Shown piece after piece: positions 47,771 to 59,882 of a stretch of DNA of 64,000 nucleotides. The translations under genes and the position numbers were made by a program. Origin of the DNA: Basidiobolus meristosporus CBS 931.73 (taxonomy: Eukaryota; Basidiobolomycota; Basidiobolomycetes; Basidiobolales; Basidiobolaceae); the NCBI GenBank assembly GCA_002104905.1, contig MCFE01000178.1, positions 78,239 to 142,238 on the forward strand, given 5' to 3'. Each line of letters begins with the position of its first letter. The stretch's first letter is position 1. The notes beneath the pieces are model-generated. The model had not been told where the DNA came from, ran no database searches, and saw only the letters and a program-made list of their open reading frames with translations.

Positions 47771-48998
47771 TTAGTGTTGATCATTTGCATTATCTAGAGC
47801 GGTGATTACGTTGTCGGTTGTCGTTAAGCCTTCGAGAATGGGGACCAAGTCAAGAAGCTCAGTATCATGTGGGTCATTGAACCACGAGCTGATTGCTACG
47901 GCGTTGTTGGGATGAAACATGTAACTGGCTGGAGAGTTATCAACGATGATCACATGGCCGATTTCGCGACCTAATTGTGAGAGATCCTATGGATACACGA
48001 TCTTAGCCTTTTGCCAGGCTGAAGCACATTACAAGACACTAACCTTGACATAGTTACCCCGGTGAATGTGGCATGACTCTCGGAAAAGTCGATGCTTGAC
48101 AGATTTGTGTTTGTCCAGCAAATCCACTACTGGATCAGCATACTTGAAATGACGTTAGTATCCAATTCATTGGAAGCTTCAGATGACTATTTACTTTTGA
48201 TAAGCTGGCAGTGAACACGACAACTTCGAAGAGCAATCCCACTTGCCGAAGGAATTCATCTACGCCTGGCCGCTTCAAAACGTAGACCTTGTGAATCTGG
48301 CCTTCAATGTTCACTGGAACAATGAAATCGGCGTTCTCAACAACCTGGGTTCTTGTTTACTGCTGTGGATACTCGTCCCATTTAGTGAAGAAGAGTCCTT
48401 ACCTTGAAAGAGCTATGAACCAAAGTCTCATCAAGATCCAGTACTAGACATTTTTTTCCCTTGTCTTCTGACGCAAGTGGAGGAAGCAGGGCTTTAACCT
48501 CTGGCTGAAGTAGGTATTTAGTATCTTCGCGATAGAACGACCAAAAACTGCAGTAGACCTCACCTTGTCTGTGGGAGAAAGAGCCCCGTGGGAGGTCGTG
48601 GCCTTCTTTTCGCTCAACACTGCATGATCCTTGTTTGCTGCAGTTCTAGGAAACCCCGCCCTTCTGAAGATTGATCTTTTCTCCGATTCTGAATTCCCAT
48701 CGTTCGAATCCAGACGTACACAGCGAAATAGTTTTGTCAAGACACCGAAACGAGGTTTGCTCTCCCTAGCCTCCGAGCTTTTGAAGAGAGAAAAGGGGAT
48801 ACGACTCTTGAGAAACTTCGAATACTTCTTTTCTGTAGAAGAGCATGAGAAGCACTTCATCGCGAACAGCTGCTTACCCACCATACCTTGATTCACAAAA
48901 GAGGTCTTGACAGAAGTATTCTTCTTGAGCTCGGTGGTTGTAGTAACAGAGATGGTTGTTGGTGTCGGGCTCACTTGGGTGATAAGATTCTCGGCCAT
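47771..48998 (-). CDS. CTD small-phosphatase-like HAD phosphatase (Psr1/SCP type)
   Basis: Protein serine phosphatase of the FCP/SCP (NIF) branch of the HAD superfamily. Five exons, 48998-48564, 48504-48403, 48344-48195, 48142-48044 and 47986-47771, join in frame with GT-AG introns of 50-59 bp to give 333 residues. Residues 1-145 are a Ser/Thr/Lys-rich leader with a Cys patch (KCFSCSS) that could be lipidated, as in yeast Psr1. The catalytic motif [13 protein letters not shown] places the nucleophile at Asp168 and the acid/base at Asp170. FTASLSKYADPV supplies the conserved Thr. [20 protein letters not shown] and [18 protein letters not shown]...[11 protein letters not shown] are diagnostic of SCP/Psr proteins. 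All catalytic residues are intact. Likely roles are stress signalling at the plasma membrane or RNA polymerase CTD dephosphorylation; the sequence alone does not decide. Confidence 0.93.
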
Positions 48999-51948
48999 TT
49001 CGGAGGATATCTTGCTGTACGAAGGTATGGAGACTTTATCTGAATCCGAAATGAAAGGCCCTTGCCCAAACCGAAAATGTGAATTTATTGAAGAATAGCT
49101 TCAAATTATTCAGTTGTGGGTAAGCGAACTTGTTGGCGATATATTCAACAAAAACAGCGTTAAAGAGAGGTGCACCAGTGAGAACGGCCAATGACCTGGG
49201 GAAGAGGTCGCAATATATGCAAATGAAGGAGATAAAGGGACAAGGGCAATCAACAAGAGGATATATGTCAAGGTTAACCTGGAAATGGAGCAGCAGGTTA
49301 CAACAAATAAGCAGGTTTGATGGCCTGCAATCTTCCAACCAACTCTTAATATTGATTGTGTTAATCAAATGTTCAAACCTATTTCTGGACTACCGCTTCT
49401 CTAAATAGTAGAATTTATTTGAGTTTTCTGCAAAAAAATGCGCATCTATGCATGCGACTCAATTTGTAATATTCGGAATTCCATGTGATCTCCGACAATA
49501 GTGCACCACTCTTAATTATGAAAGGTTTAGGGCATGGAGTGTTATTCGAATTATTGCCAACCGGGGCTAATACGGGGAACTTCGAGAAAATGGTTCCCAT
49601 TTGTATAAGGTGCGTTTCCTTGCATCATCTCTGTTCTACGGAGATTTTCTCAACAATGCGCTTGATACTGGTGCTCACATGATCTACTTTATTTTCTTGA
49701 CGTTTCCCAATAACCTCTATGTTCAGTTCAGTAAGCCATGGCGTGTCCCAAACATGGCTGCCCACCATTAAATGCCCTCCAATCATAGCTTAATTCTGAG
49801 ACTCCGATAATATTGGCTGGTGGACTGTGATTGGAGCAATCCGTCAGCCTGCGGCCAAAGCTGATTTTCGAGAGATCACCATGCCACAATCGGCAATGAC
49901 TGAATCACAACCTTATTAGCCATACCCCATCCAAGTAGCATGGAATTATTAGTACTCACATGATGCCATTGATTCGGCCTAGGCAGCAGCTCAAATGACT
50001 CTAATATGGAACCAGATGAAACGCTATTTACACACAGGTCCATTCCCTTTGCTTGGCCTTCGTAGTGGCACCAGGGCCCTCTATAGCGAGTGGGTTGAGA
50101 GCAGGTGGGGCTGAGCGCCATGGCGAATGTAGACTACTGTTGTGCATCGCCTTATGTGCAGCAGCTCAACAGTGTCCGTCTCATCGAGGGTTGGCTTCGT
50201 CCAGCCGATCTGCTTGGCATGAATTATTGGTTAGCTACCTGCGTTTGGAGAGTCAACACTGTGTCACAGCTGTCGAACGGAGCTGTGTAGACTCGGAGGC
50301 CAGTTCCAACATGTTGCATCCATTAGTGGTGACACCAATAATTGCTTTCATCATAGGGCCGCTCGTTTTGTTGACACACCCATGCATCTCGTAATTATGA
50401 GGGGTTGTTGGTCAGTTGCCAATCTCAGGTCCATCCGTAGTCAGCACTATACCCACATCATTCCCTCAACAATATAGTATGGCACCACTGATGGATGGTT
50501 TGATACTTAATTATCATCGAAATGGAGATACCAGATACTCAATCAGGGTACGGATCGCTAGTCTCATCAATTTAACCATTAATGTTTCGGTGGTGAGCTG
50601 CATGGTTTTGGCCTGCGTCATCCAATAGATAGAGCCTCCAGTTTAGAGAGCAAATCATCATGACTTCATGGTTGGGAGGCAGTCCTTACTCTATTAGGGA
50701 AAGATTAGCATTACTCGTATGAATATCTGGAGACGTCAATCCAGTTCGAGTCTCTGCAGTGTTATGCTGGAAGCCTACATGATGGTGAGGGGTTCATTCC
50801 CCTTTACCGATGGTTCTAGAGAGCAGAATACAGTGCTGATGGATTCAGCGATACAGGGGCGTATATCCTGGCTCTATGGCCAAACAATCCTTTGAATGGG
50901 CAATGCACTTGACCTGAGGGTTATCAGCATCATGTCTCCTGTTTGCCGCCCATATTAGGGCTTGTGCGCGGCTGTGTCATTGAGCAGCCTAGAGCGAGCC
51001 TGCAGTGGGGTTCCAAATGGTGAGCTGGCCAGAAAGAAAGCGTATGGTCATTCTAGACCCTCAAGGGCTGCTGAATTCGAGCGTTTCTGCTTACCTGACA
51101 TCTTGTAATCATTGATGGAGAATGCAGCATTTATCTGATCGCTTTATATTTCCTACAAGTGGGATGAAGCATCTACTTGACTGGCGCCGTGGGATAGGTA
51201 TGGGCACCGCTGATTGTGGCTGACAACTTATAATCCAAGGGGAAAGCCAATAGCTATGTCCTTATTGTTAGCAGAGCGATGACTACTTCAACGCCATCTA
51301 ATGCTGTGGGGGAGTATAGAGAATCCGGGTGGTCGCCAAGATCCTGGGCAGACCAGTGAAATATAACAAATGTTGTGGCTAACCATTTAAACACAGTTCA
51401 TGAGATCCAGTTTTCTGCGTATACGGGGTTAGACCGCCGAGACTTCGTTAATATGTTGAGTAACCCTATCGATAACCCTGCATATAGAGCTTTATTACAA
51501 AGAGCACTGTCAAAAATCGTACTTGGTCACGGTATATCAAATTCTCCTGATTGAGCGAGTCATTGGTCTCTGACAAAACTTCCCATCATGGCTTGCAAGT
51601 CCCAAACTTCGGTATAGACAGCATAAACACATTTAGTCCGAGTAGGCCCTGTCAAGAGCAGAAATCGTCATCTTTGTGAACACTGCGAATAAATACCAAA
51701 CCATTTGGATTTCCGAAGACTCCCAGGATATCAATATTATTGCCCCTAATAAACAGTAAGGATACTACGGAGCATCGGCTGGTCTGGCCAAAGAGAACTA
51801 GTTAATCACATGGAGTGAGTCCTTGCATATTCGCAACTATGCTGAAAGTTAAAAGCCTCCACAATATCAAGTGCCGCAACCACCATCCTCTGTTTGTGGT
51901 GCAGGACGCGAGGGGATTCCGATTGGTTTATTGGTACAATCCAACGGA
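48999..51948. other. Spacer, no supported gene
   Basis: About 2.9 kb between the phosphatase gene and the SPRY gene, both on the minus strand. It contains the phosphatase promoter at its left end. Short open frames at 50050-50640 have no domain. The last 100 bp hold the 3' flank of the SPRY gene. Confidence 0.4.
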
Positions 51949-53589
51949 TTAGAGAGGATATCTAAATGGCGAATCTCCGAAATTGACCTGAACATCAACA
52001 TTCCCATCTGCACCCAACGTAGGATATACAAGATGCCACATTCCTTTGCGTGCACAACCGAGGTTAACGCCATTGCGTGTAAAGAACACACCTCCGCCCG
52101 AACAGTCATATCCACAGCCAATAACATCACCCACGCCAAACGGTAGAGCATAGTCACGGCCGCCATAACCATCATCCACATATTTCCGACCATCATCTGA
52201 GTGATAGCCCACACTGAAAATGTTCCATCCTGGGAGCCTGAAATACGGATATGGTCTGGTTGCTAGACCAACAGCAAACACAGTATCCGAGTCTGGCTTA
52301 GCCAGGATTGTAACCTCAAAATATGATATGGACCGGACACTTTCCAATGAATGGTGCCCTGCGTCTGTACATATAGAATTTTGAAGATATGTATGAGAAA
52401 TCGAGGCTGGCAGTGGGAGTCGTGTCTGGATGGAGGTATCATTGCCATTAGGATGAAAGCGTATGATAGGTGCAGCTTTGGTGCCTGGCCTTATCTTGAG
52501 TGCTACTGTAGATACGTATTCTTTGAGCATTGGGTTGATGGGCCAGTTGTTCATGGCTGTGTTTTTGAAGTATCCAAGATAGTTCAGTTCCTCTATACTG
52601 GGTGGATCAGTAGATGGGGGGAATTCCTGGCTAAACCGCAACCCAGCTTCGAATTGCTCCTCGGTAGCATTGTTTGTGGAGAAGTAATGGCTCGGCGTGG
52701 TGTCTGGCATAACTTCAGTGTATATCGGGGGTGGCAACTCTGGAGGATTGAGTGGTAACTGTTGCCCAGTGGTAGCCTCATTGCCACAGCTGTTGGAGCT
52801 GTGGGAGTTGCTGCTCTGCGGGGTTTGGGAAACCGGGCTTTTCCGGTTAAACAAAAGGTAGGTAAAAAATGCCACAAGCGCTGCTAGTATGAAAACATTA
52901 ATTGGCGACGTAGAGTCTATTACGTGGCTTGGCCGGTCTAGGATGTACTCAGTTGTTGGTCTGATTGGGGCATATTTTATACCGCCAGTTGAGTATTGGC
53001 CACTAACCCTCTGTACTTCAGCTTCACCATAAACAATCCCTTGACTGACAACGCCGCATCGCTCACCCTCGGCAGAATCGTTTTCTCCATTACAGTTGCT
53101 AGGCGTATTGGTTATAATAGAAAGGCTGGGGTTTTGGACGCCTTGGTCTCTCTTCACATCTTCACCGGAGTCAAGCTTGATACCATTGGCACTCCAGTTA
53201 TCTTCTTCACTTCCGATTAATTTGGCGCGATTAGAACCGCGGAGGTTATTTTGGGCATGGCTTTCCCCATTGCTCTTGGTAACCCAAGTACTTTTTTGTG
53301 ATTCTTTCCATGCATTGTAGATTTCAATGTAGGCTTCCTGCTTTTTTTCTCTTTGCTGGCCCCTGTTCATATTGCTGGCGCTCGATGAGCTTCCTCCGTT
53401 ATGAGTACTACCAACCTGAATTCTGAATTCAGCTTTTCTCGGATACTTGGGTGCATATGTGCTTCCTGCTTGATTGTCATTATTTTCTTTAACATTACCG
53501 GCTCTCCATGTTCTACCACCTCCACCACCTTTGGCAAATGCTCCTGGACAGACAATGCATAGCAAGAATCGGAATTGATTGAACAGCAT
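51949..53589 (-). CDS. SPRY-domain membrane protein, Ssh4/Ear1-like Rsp5 adaptor
   Basis: Probable endosome/vacuole adaptor that recruits the ubiquitin ligase Rsp5 to membrane cargo. Single exon, 546 residues. The N-terminus MLFNQFRFLLCIVCPGAFA looks like a signal peptide, followed by about 200 polar residues. A single membrane span (INVFILAALVAFFTYLLFN) lies at about 228-247. After it come a Ser/Asn-rich stretch and PPPIY at about 284-288, a PPxY motif that binds Rsp5 WW domains. Residues about 400-546 form a SPRY/B30.2-type domain: SISYFEVTIL, FAVGLATRPYPYFRLPGW, SVGYHSDDG, FGVGDVIGCGYD and FFTRNG are in the usual order. The TM-PPxY-SPRY combination is the Ssh4/Ear1 pattern; the long N-terminal luminal region is longer than I expect for that family. 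It is the last apparently intact host gene before the telomere. Confidence 0.88.
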   Translation of the reverse strand: MLFNQFRFLLCIVCPGAFAKGGGGGRTWRAGNVKENNDNQAGSTYAPKYPRKAEFRIQVGSTHNGGSSSSASNMNRGQQREKKQEAYIEIYNAWKESQKSTWVTKSNGESHAQNNLRGSNRAKLIGSEEDNWSANGIKLDSGEDVKRDQGVQNPSLSIITNTPSNCNGENDSAEGERCGVVSQGIVYGEAEVQRVSGQYSTGGIKYAPIRPTTEYILDRPSHVIDSTSPINVFILAALVAFFTYLLFNRKSPVSQTPQSSNSHSSNSCGNEATTGQQLPLNPPELPPPIYTEVMPDTTPSHYFSTNNATEEQFEAGLRFSQEFPPSTDPPSIEELNYLGYFKNTAMNNWPINPMLKEYVSTVALKIRPGTKAAPIIRFHPNGNDTSIQTRLPLPASISHTYLQNSICTDAGHHSLESVRSISYFEVTILAKPDSDTVFAVGLATRPYPYFRLPGWNIFSVGYHSDDGRKYVDDGYGGRDYALPFGVGDVIGCGYDCSGGGVFFTRNGVNLGCARKGMWHLVYPTLGADGNVDVQVNFGDSPFRYPL

Positions 53590-53969
53590 TTGTGAAGCTT
53601 ATGTATGATCAAGATCTTGAATATATATGCTTAATTGATGATTTAGTGTACGCAGATATGAGCCAGTAGGATGCTGATTCGTAGCAAACTCCAGGTCACC
53701 AAATCTGATCACTTGCCAAGACCATATATACTAATTGTAGAATGTAGTTCCATCAATATCACATGCCTTCATCAACTAGGCAACTCACAATACTGGAGGC
53801 AATAAATAACGGATGTTCTAATGAACTATGGCAGGTTTTTAATACCGATGTGTTTCATGTTTGTCTACTACTATTAGACTTCTCCATTGAGCAACTACAA
53901 TAAAGCAAACTTGTAGCTTTAATATATCAGGAGGTAAATTGATACAACAGTATATTGAATAAAATATAT
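53590..53969. other. Upstream region of SPRY gene
   Basis: Contains the presumed SPRY promoter (ATATATAT at about 53620) and then AT-rich sequence leading into LTR fragments. Confidence 0.4.
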
Positions 53970-55020
53970 TATAGTGTAAGACTTTTGGATAAATAGAAGT
54001 GATTGGAAGCACTAATAGATTATGTGGTTTTCACTTAATGATTAATTGAATGTAAAAGTGGTATGGATACTTTGACATGGTCTTCACAAAACAGACATGT
54101 TAAATATGCTCAAGAAGGCTCAAAGAGCAGGTATGCAAAGTTAGGGGCCTTAAGCAGATATGGGTATTTTTCAGGTTCTGAGAACCTTGTATAATAGCTA
54201 AATATTCCAAGTAACTATTAGAAAGTAATTTGGGTAAGGTAGTATATGTTGTGAGAGTTTTGGAGATATTTGATTTGATTCAGAGAGCAAATACATTGAG
54301 TTGCTTTCACTTAATGTTTGATTGAGTTTAATTGTAGTACTTATTCTTCTATAGTTTGTTGATAAAAGTAAGATGTAGAAGATGCTTAAAAAGGTCCAAA
54401 GTCCTTTACTGTCTTGGATATATTGGAAGTGATTAGGAGAACAAGTAGATAATGTGGTTTTCACTTAATGACTTATTGAGTGCAAAAGTAGCATTTATAC
54501 TTTACATAATCTTTGCATAAAAACGCATAGAATAGGTTTAGGAAGGGTCCAAGAGCATGTGTGCAAAGATTGGGGCTGTTTGGACAACTTTGAGAATTTT
54601 TATGTTCTTGGTACCTGATATTTGTTGTGAGAGTCTTGGAGATATTGGAAGTGATTGGGAGGACAAGTAGATTATGTGGTTTTCACTTAATGATTTATTG
54701 AATGTAAAAGTAGTATTTATACTTTTACATGATCTTGGCATAACAAACATGTAGAATAGGCTAAGGAAGGTCCCAAGAACATGTGTGCAAAGTGTGGGGC
54801 TGTTTGGACAACCTTGAGAATTTTCATGCTCTGGGTACCTGGTATTTTGGTGAAAATATTCTAAGTAAATCCCAGCAAGGAATTTGGTCAGTAGTCTCTA
54901 GAATTCGAAGGTTATGGTGTAAGTGACTAAGTTAGGTGAATATTTAGGTGGAATTACAAATTTTTACCACAATATTTTGGTGAGAATATTCTAAGTAAAT
55001 GCCAACAAGGGTTAGAGTCA
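53970..55020 (-). repeat. Stack of copia-family LTR fragments
   Basis: At least four minus-orientation pieces of the LTR family lie in series: 53970-54240 (diverged, no start), 54247-54410 (start TGTTGTGAGAG, truncated), 54411-54622 continuing at 54977-55020 (one LTR split by an insertion), and the inserted 54623-54971. All share GATTATGTGGTTTTCACTTAAT-like and AAAGTTTGGGGCTGTTTGG-like stretches. No coding sequence of the element is present. Confidence 0.8.
54623..54971 (-). repeat. Solo LTR nested in an older LTR, TSD ATATT
   Basis: 349 bp, TGTTGTGAGAG to TTTTTACCACA, flanked by perfect ATATT repeats (54618-54622 and 54972-54976). The target is the GGTATTTTGGTG segment of an older LTR of the same family. 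Confidence 0.92.
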
Positions 55021-55154
55021 GGGTCTAAGTTCTATTATTGTATATGATTAAGTACAGTAATACCATTTCTACTTGATGCAAGTTGTATAGTGCAAATTGT
55101 ATAAAGTAGCTGTATCTATTGCTTTATTAAGGTAAAAATACCGCTGAAATTGAG

Positions 55155-58048
55155 TTAGGGTAGGGGGGAGACAGTCACTAACAGGAGAAATATTTATTTC
55201 AGTTGAAACAAAGAAGCCAGAGCTATTGTTGTAGCTTTGATATAAGAGTGTGTGGCTGCGGGGAGTTTGTTGGTAAGTTAATAAGAAGTTATTATAGTTC
55301 TTCAGTGCTCAAAACACTGTTCAGTGGGAAGGGGGGTAGCAAGAGGGGAAAGAATGATTTGTGAACAACATTAATGAGGGGAATATGATAAGGATTGATG
55401 TTCATCATAAAGGGAGTGTGCTGCTTCAGATATTGCTGCCAAAGGTCTGTCAAGTACTTCAGGTAGGCCAGCTTGGGATTTTCTGACTGCAGAATATAGT
55501 GAGCAAACTTCTTGACTTCAGGATCTCCAAGTATAGTTCTCCAGCAGGAGCCAGGTGTAGTGTGGTGTGCTCTCTTCCAGACCTTGATCAGTGGGTTGTT
55601 GCAGTGGTGAAGTCTGAGATATAATCTGGTTCTAAGCTAGAGTAGTCTGATCTTATAAGGCATAAACCCAAAAGCACCAAGAATACCATGTCTGTAGGGG
55701 CATTCAGGTAGATGAGGCACTAAGGAGGTAATGCACCATACTGCAAGCTTGTCAAGCTTAGTGCAGTCTCTAGAAGTAAGAGAGAGAAGTGGTAAGCCAA
55801 ATTCCAGGACAGGGAAGACAAACTGCTTGAGTAGAAGGAGGCAGCTGGGAGCTGAAGTTGTAGGAGGAGTAACAGCCAATAGCTTGTGGAGTGCCTGTCT
55901 TGCAAGGATAATTCTCTTCTTCAGGTGTGCTCCTGAGTCTAGTCCAGTAGGAAGGAAAGGAAAGCCAAGATATGTAGCAGAAACCTGGGCAGGTAGAGTG
56001 GAGTTCTCCAAATTGATGGGAGAGCCCAAAGGTACTGTCTTTGCAATGAAAAGCTGGAGATTATTCTTCTGCAGATACTGGTGGATGATCTGGAAGTCTT
56101 ATTGCACATTGGAGGAGGATATTCTGATGTCATCAGCAAAGAGAGTAACCAGGCAGTCAGCTGAGAGTCTTGGGAAGTCATTCAGGAAGATGGCAAACAG
56201 AATAGGACCAAGCACAGAGCCTTGAACCACTCCATTAGGAACCAAGAATACAGCTGATTGCTCACTTGGGTGAAGAATTCTTGCTTATGGATCCAGAAAC
56301 AGAGACCTGACAAGGAGGGTGAGAGAGGTACTGGAGAAGCATTGCAACTTGGACCAAAGCAGATTTCTGTCAGCTGAATAAAAGGCCTTAGTAATATCAA
56401 ACAGAACAGAGGGATACTTGCACTGGAGAGAGTGATCTTGGCTAGGTATGACTGCATATTCCAAGGAGAGGCCAGGAACAAAGCCAAACTGTGCAGGGTG
56501 AAACTTGAGGGAGTCAGAATAGAGCTCCTGAGCAAGCAGAAGCTCAAACACCTTTCTGCAGGTGGGCAGCAGAGATATTGGCCTGTAGGAGCAAAAATCC
56601 AGGTGCTTTCCTTTACCCTTGTACAGTGGCAGAACATTTGCAAAGGACCATTCCTCAGGAGTAGAAAGCTGAGCTGAGCATTGTTGAAACATTGGAAGCA
56701 GAAGTGCATACATGGCCTTGGTACTAGTCTTCAGAAGCTCATAGGAGATTGTGTCCACACCTGGAGCAGTAGAGTTGGGAAGCCTCTTGAGCACATTATG
56801 GATTCTCCCTTGATCAAGTGCAAGTGGGATGGGCAGAGTCTTGAAGTCAGGATGAAAGCCAGGAGTTTAATACTGCTTTGTAGAGAAGAAGATGCTAGCC
56901 AGCTGTTCTGTTGAAGGTAACTTCCTGGAAGCGGGCCTCATTGCCCTGTAGAGTATTGATACTGTTCTTGTTATAGAGTTGGAAGATTGCAGAGGCAAAG
57001 AACTCATAATATGATCCCAGAGCTGAGTATGCAGAGTGTGGTGAATTGCCTTGGAGTGGTGTATGGCTGTCAGGAGGAGTTTCTCTGTTTTTGGGTTAGG
57101 GAAACTCAGGTAGCTTTGTTGCAGGGCTGAAACAATGGATTCCCATTTTCTTGAGGTAACAGCAGTAGTCTTGCATGGCAGTGAGAGGGAGGCAGAGACC
57201 AGAATCTGATGCTTCACATAGAGCCAGGCATAGTTGAGATCATCTGGCATAGAAAGTAGCAAGCTGGCAAGCTTCAAGTAGTTCCCAAAGTCTTTCTTCT
57301 GATTCTTGGTAGCTTTGTGGATGAGCACAGTGAGTTTTGGCAGCTTCTTCTTCACAACTGGTTGCATAGAAAGGGACCAGGCTGGGTGGTCAGAGGCTCT
57401 CAAGGATCCTAGCTCAGCTCCAGAGAATTGCTTAACTTCATTCACAAAGTAGAGGGCAGCAGCAGAAGGGCAGATCCAGTTAACACATCATTTCTCAGAT
57501 TGAGCACCTAGTGCTAGCAGATGGCTTTCTCTCAGGAAGTTCAGTAGGAATGTAGACCTTGGCTTCATTCTTGCAGTCAGAGTAGTCTTGTTCTGAGGAT
57601 GGGGAATGTTGAGATCTCCAAGCAAGATAACAGGTGTTGATATAGATTGCTGGTATTGCTGAACTTTCTGGCATATAACTTACACTTCCTGAAGGGCAAG
57701 ACTTTGAGGAAGATAGCAGAGCACCAGACTGATAGTTGGCAACTGGAGAGCAGCACAGTAAGGGGAGTAAAGAGGAACACAGAGCTGAGGATTATTGATG
57801 GTAGAAGAGATGAAGCAGATAGAGGAGGTATTCTTTGCTCTAGGAGTAGGAAAGCAATCTAGATTAGTCAAAAGTATAGAGGGTAGCTGGACATCAATCA
57901 AACACAGAAGGGAAAATATCAAAAGAAGTCTCTCTAGAGTTGGTCTTGATGGCTGTATGCTGTTGCAGTTAAGCAACAGAACTTCAGGTAGTCAGGCAGA
58001 GGTTGTAGCTTCTTCAGAGGCAGCATTGACAATGTGACCTGCAGAGTC
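55155..58048 (-). mobile_element. 5'-truncated telomeric LINE copy
   Basis: APE-type non-LTR retrotransposon, highly similar over its whole length to the distal copy at 60205-63768. Its 3' end (GTCTCCCCCC on the minus strand) abuts TTAGGG plus a TAGGG (55155-55168). It contains the end of ORF1, the TGA-CTA junction (57989-57994) and ORF2 broken by several stops and shifts; readable blocks are 57445-56867, 56794-56285 and 56029-55637. It keeps the Trp codon (NLLWSKLQCF) that is a stop in the distal copy. At 58048 it stops inside ORF1 and is joined directly to TTAGGG and the 3' tail of another LINE, so it is 5'-truncated. Confidence 0.9.
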
Positions 58049-58110
58049 CTTAGGGGGGAGACAGTCACCAACAGGTGAAATCTTTATTTCAGTTGAAACA
58101 AAGAAGCCAG
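58049..58110 (-). mobile_element. LINE 3'-tail stub
   Basis: About 60 bp identical in kind to the 3' terminus of the LINE (TTAGGG then GGGAGACAGTCACC...GAAACAAAGAAGCCAGC). It is joined head-to-tail to the truncated 5' end of the copy at 55155-58048. The body is missing, either by extreme 5' truncation or by the later sequence at 58111. Confidence 0.85.
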
Positions 58111-59145
58111 CACTGTAGTGGGGTGACAGTGACACCCACTGACAGATGTGCTTATTCCCCTATTTTCTACTTTCCTATATCTCTACTACACTTATTTTAG
58201 TTTTATCCCATTTGTCTTACCCAATCAGTACTATCCCATAAGCTGGTTGACTATCACACCTGCTTACCTTATTACATAAGTTACCCCTCACTTTATGTTG
58301 ATTACTAGCTATAAGTGCTTCTATATTAGGCAAGTACTTGTGCCAGTACCTGTGACATATAATCAACCCATGTCACCATCCCTACCATTTCCATACCATA
58401 TATGGCATCCCTATGTTACACAGATTTCAGAATACTGATTCCTGATTGGTTGGATGTGCTGTGCCTCTTAGAACCTTCTGGCACCTACTTAGAACATTCT
58501 TAGGTCAATCTGATGTTATTAAGATTTCTATTGATATCCAGAACCTTCTGGAACACCATGATTAGTAATCACTTAGCCAGTAAGAAAAGTATATAAGGGA
58601 GGCTATCCCTCAACAATAAATCATCATCCCTTTTATCAATATACCAACTTGTTGATTAGTGTTATCACTGCTACCTGCTGATACCTGAACTTCCAACCCC
58701 AGACCACAGGACATTCCCAGGAAACCATGCTGACAGCCAGCTGACCTTGGAGGCACTACTTGTTAGGAATACTCAGAGTAGGTATCTTTTATTATATTTG
58801 ATTCTTCCCCAAGTTTGTTCTTGTACAGGCAAAGATACTTTTCTGTCTTTGTAACTATTGACCACAGCTGCATTCTTATCAAGTCCCTGCTGGTGGAGTT
58901 TACAGTTGTTTAGACTTTGGAAGCTTTAGTACATTGTCATCTCAAAGGACGCTGAACCCAGCACATACTTTTATTAAGACGCCAACTAAGTTGGGGATTG
59001 TAGCTCAATAGTTTTCCCTTGACAAGCTTGTGGCTTTATTCCCCTTCACATTAGATTAGAGACAGAACCCATGTATTCCTAACAAGCTTTTGCCAGAGGT
59101 TATTGCACCCAGTGAACACCCCACACACAAAACACTTGAGGGCTA
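58111..59145 (+). mobile_element. LTR-like sequences within the subtelomeric array
   Basis: No coding frame. 58112 onwards begins TGTAGTGGGGTGACA, has a GTATATAAGG box at about 58588 and CAATAAATC soon after, an order typical of a plus-strand LTR promoter. Its right end is not defined. A second LTR-like unit with clear inverted ends follows at 58761-59084. Confidence 0.4.
58761..59084 (+). repeat. Probable solo LTR with 12-bp inverted ends
   Basis: 324 bp beginning TGTTAGGAATAC and ending GTATTCCTAACA, a perfect 12-bp terminal inversion (14 bp counting CT/AG outside). The TG...CA ends fit an LTR. Neighbouring 5-mers CTACT and AGCTT do not form a target duplication, so rearrangement or a non-LTR foldback element is possible. 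Confidence 0.5.
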
Positions 59146-59677
59146 GGGTTAGGCTTTTAAATACTTTATTGTGAACTTCATATAGTGCTTACTAATACAA
59201 AGAGAAAAGTACAATAGGTAGCTATACATGAACATCTGAAAGAATAGCTATTGCTGGCTCTATGATGCCTAATTAATACTATAAGGGCACTCTTGCTACT
59301 CAATATATGTTGAATGTAACAACTTTGGCCTAATTGCTGAGATTATAGCTGACAGCCTCATGATGAGTGCTTTTTGAGAATGAAACTGAAACAGTGCATC
59401 AGTATCTTTAAAACCAAAGCACTTCTCAGCTTGAGTATAGTGAAAGTAGCTATTGCATCTTGGGCACTTAGAACCCAAGCACAAAGTACTCATTCTCCAT
59501 CTGATTGCTTGCAGTGCAAAAAAGCAATCACTGATGTAGAAAGAAACATCTGCCTGGCTATTGGAATGACGACTTGTAGCTGAGATCAGTCCAATTCTGT
59601 CTCTTGATGTTGAGACTCTGGAGATATTGTTAAGCTTTCTGAGAGCCATAGCCACAGAAAGTGGTACATGTGTAGAC
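59146..59677 (-). mobile_element. Unclassified element Y in telomeric array
   Basis: Reads on the minus strand from the SINE junction (59677) to a 3' end at about 59163, where CACAATAAAG and TTTAAAAG are followed by CCTAACCCTAG, i.e. telomere-type repeats (plus strand 59150-59161). One open frame (to 59296) of about 126 codons covers most of it, without a proper start. It contains SKCPRCNSYFHYTQ, a single C-x-x-C, but no recognised domain. The orientation and telomere-repeat junction match the LINE and SINE neighbours. It may be the 3' end of a different LINE family. Confidence 0.45.
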
Positions 59678-59763
59678 TTAGGGGGGAGGAAAGTCACCAA
59701 GTGGTGAAATCTTTATTTACTTATGACAAGTATCTAAAGAAGCCAAGTTAATCTGAAGTTTTT

Positions 59764-59882
59764 CCTAGAAAGCTAGGTCTGAGAGATATCTTCCTGGTAA
59801 GCCAGGTCTGAGAGTTGAGAAGCTGAGTGATACTATATTTCCTAGTTAGCTAGGTCTGAGAGTGGTTTCCTGGAAAGCCAGG
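59764..59882. repeat. Four covarying 14-nt hairpins
   Basis: Stem-loops at 59764-59777, 59793-59806, 59841-59854 and 59869-59882. Two have stem CCTAG/CTAGG and two CCTGG/CCAGG, each with a 4-nt loop (AAAG, TAAG, TTAG, AAAG), followed by TCTGAGAG or CCTGAGAA. The A-T to G-C swap is compensated on both arms. Confidence 0.8.
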
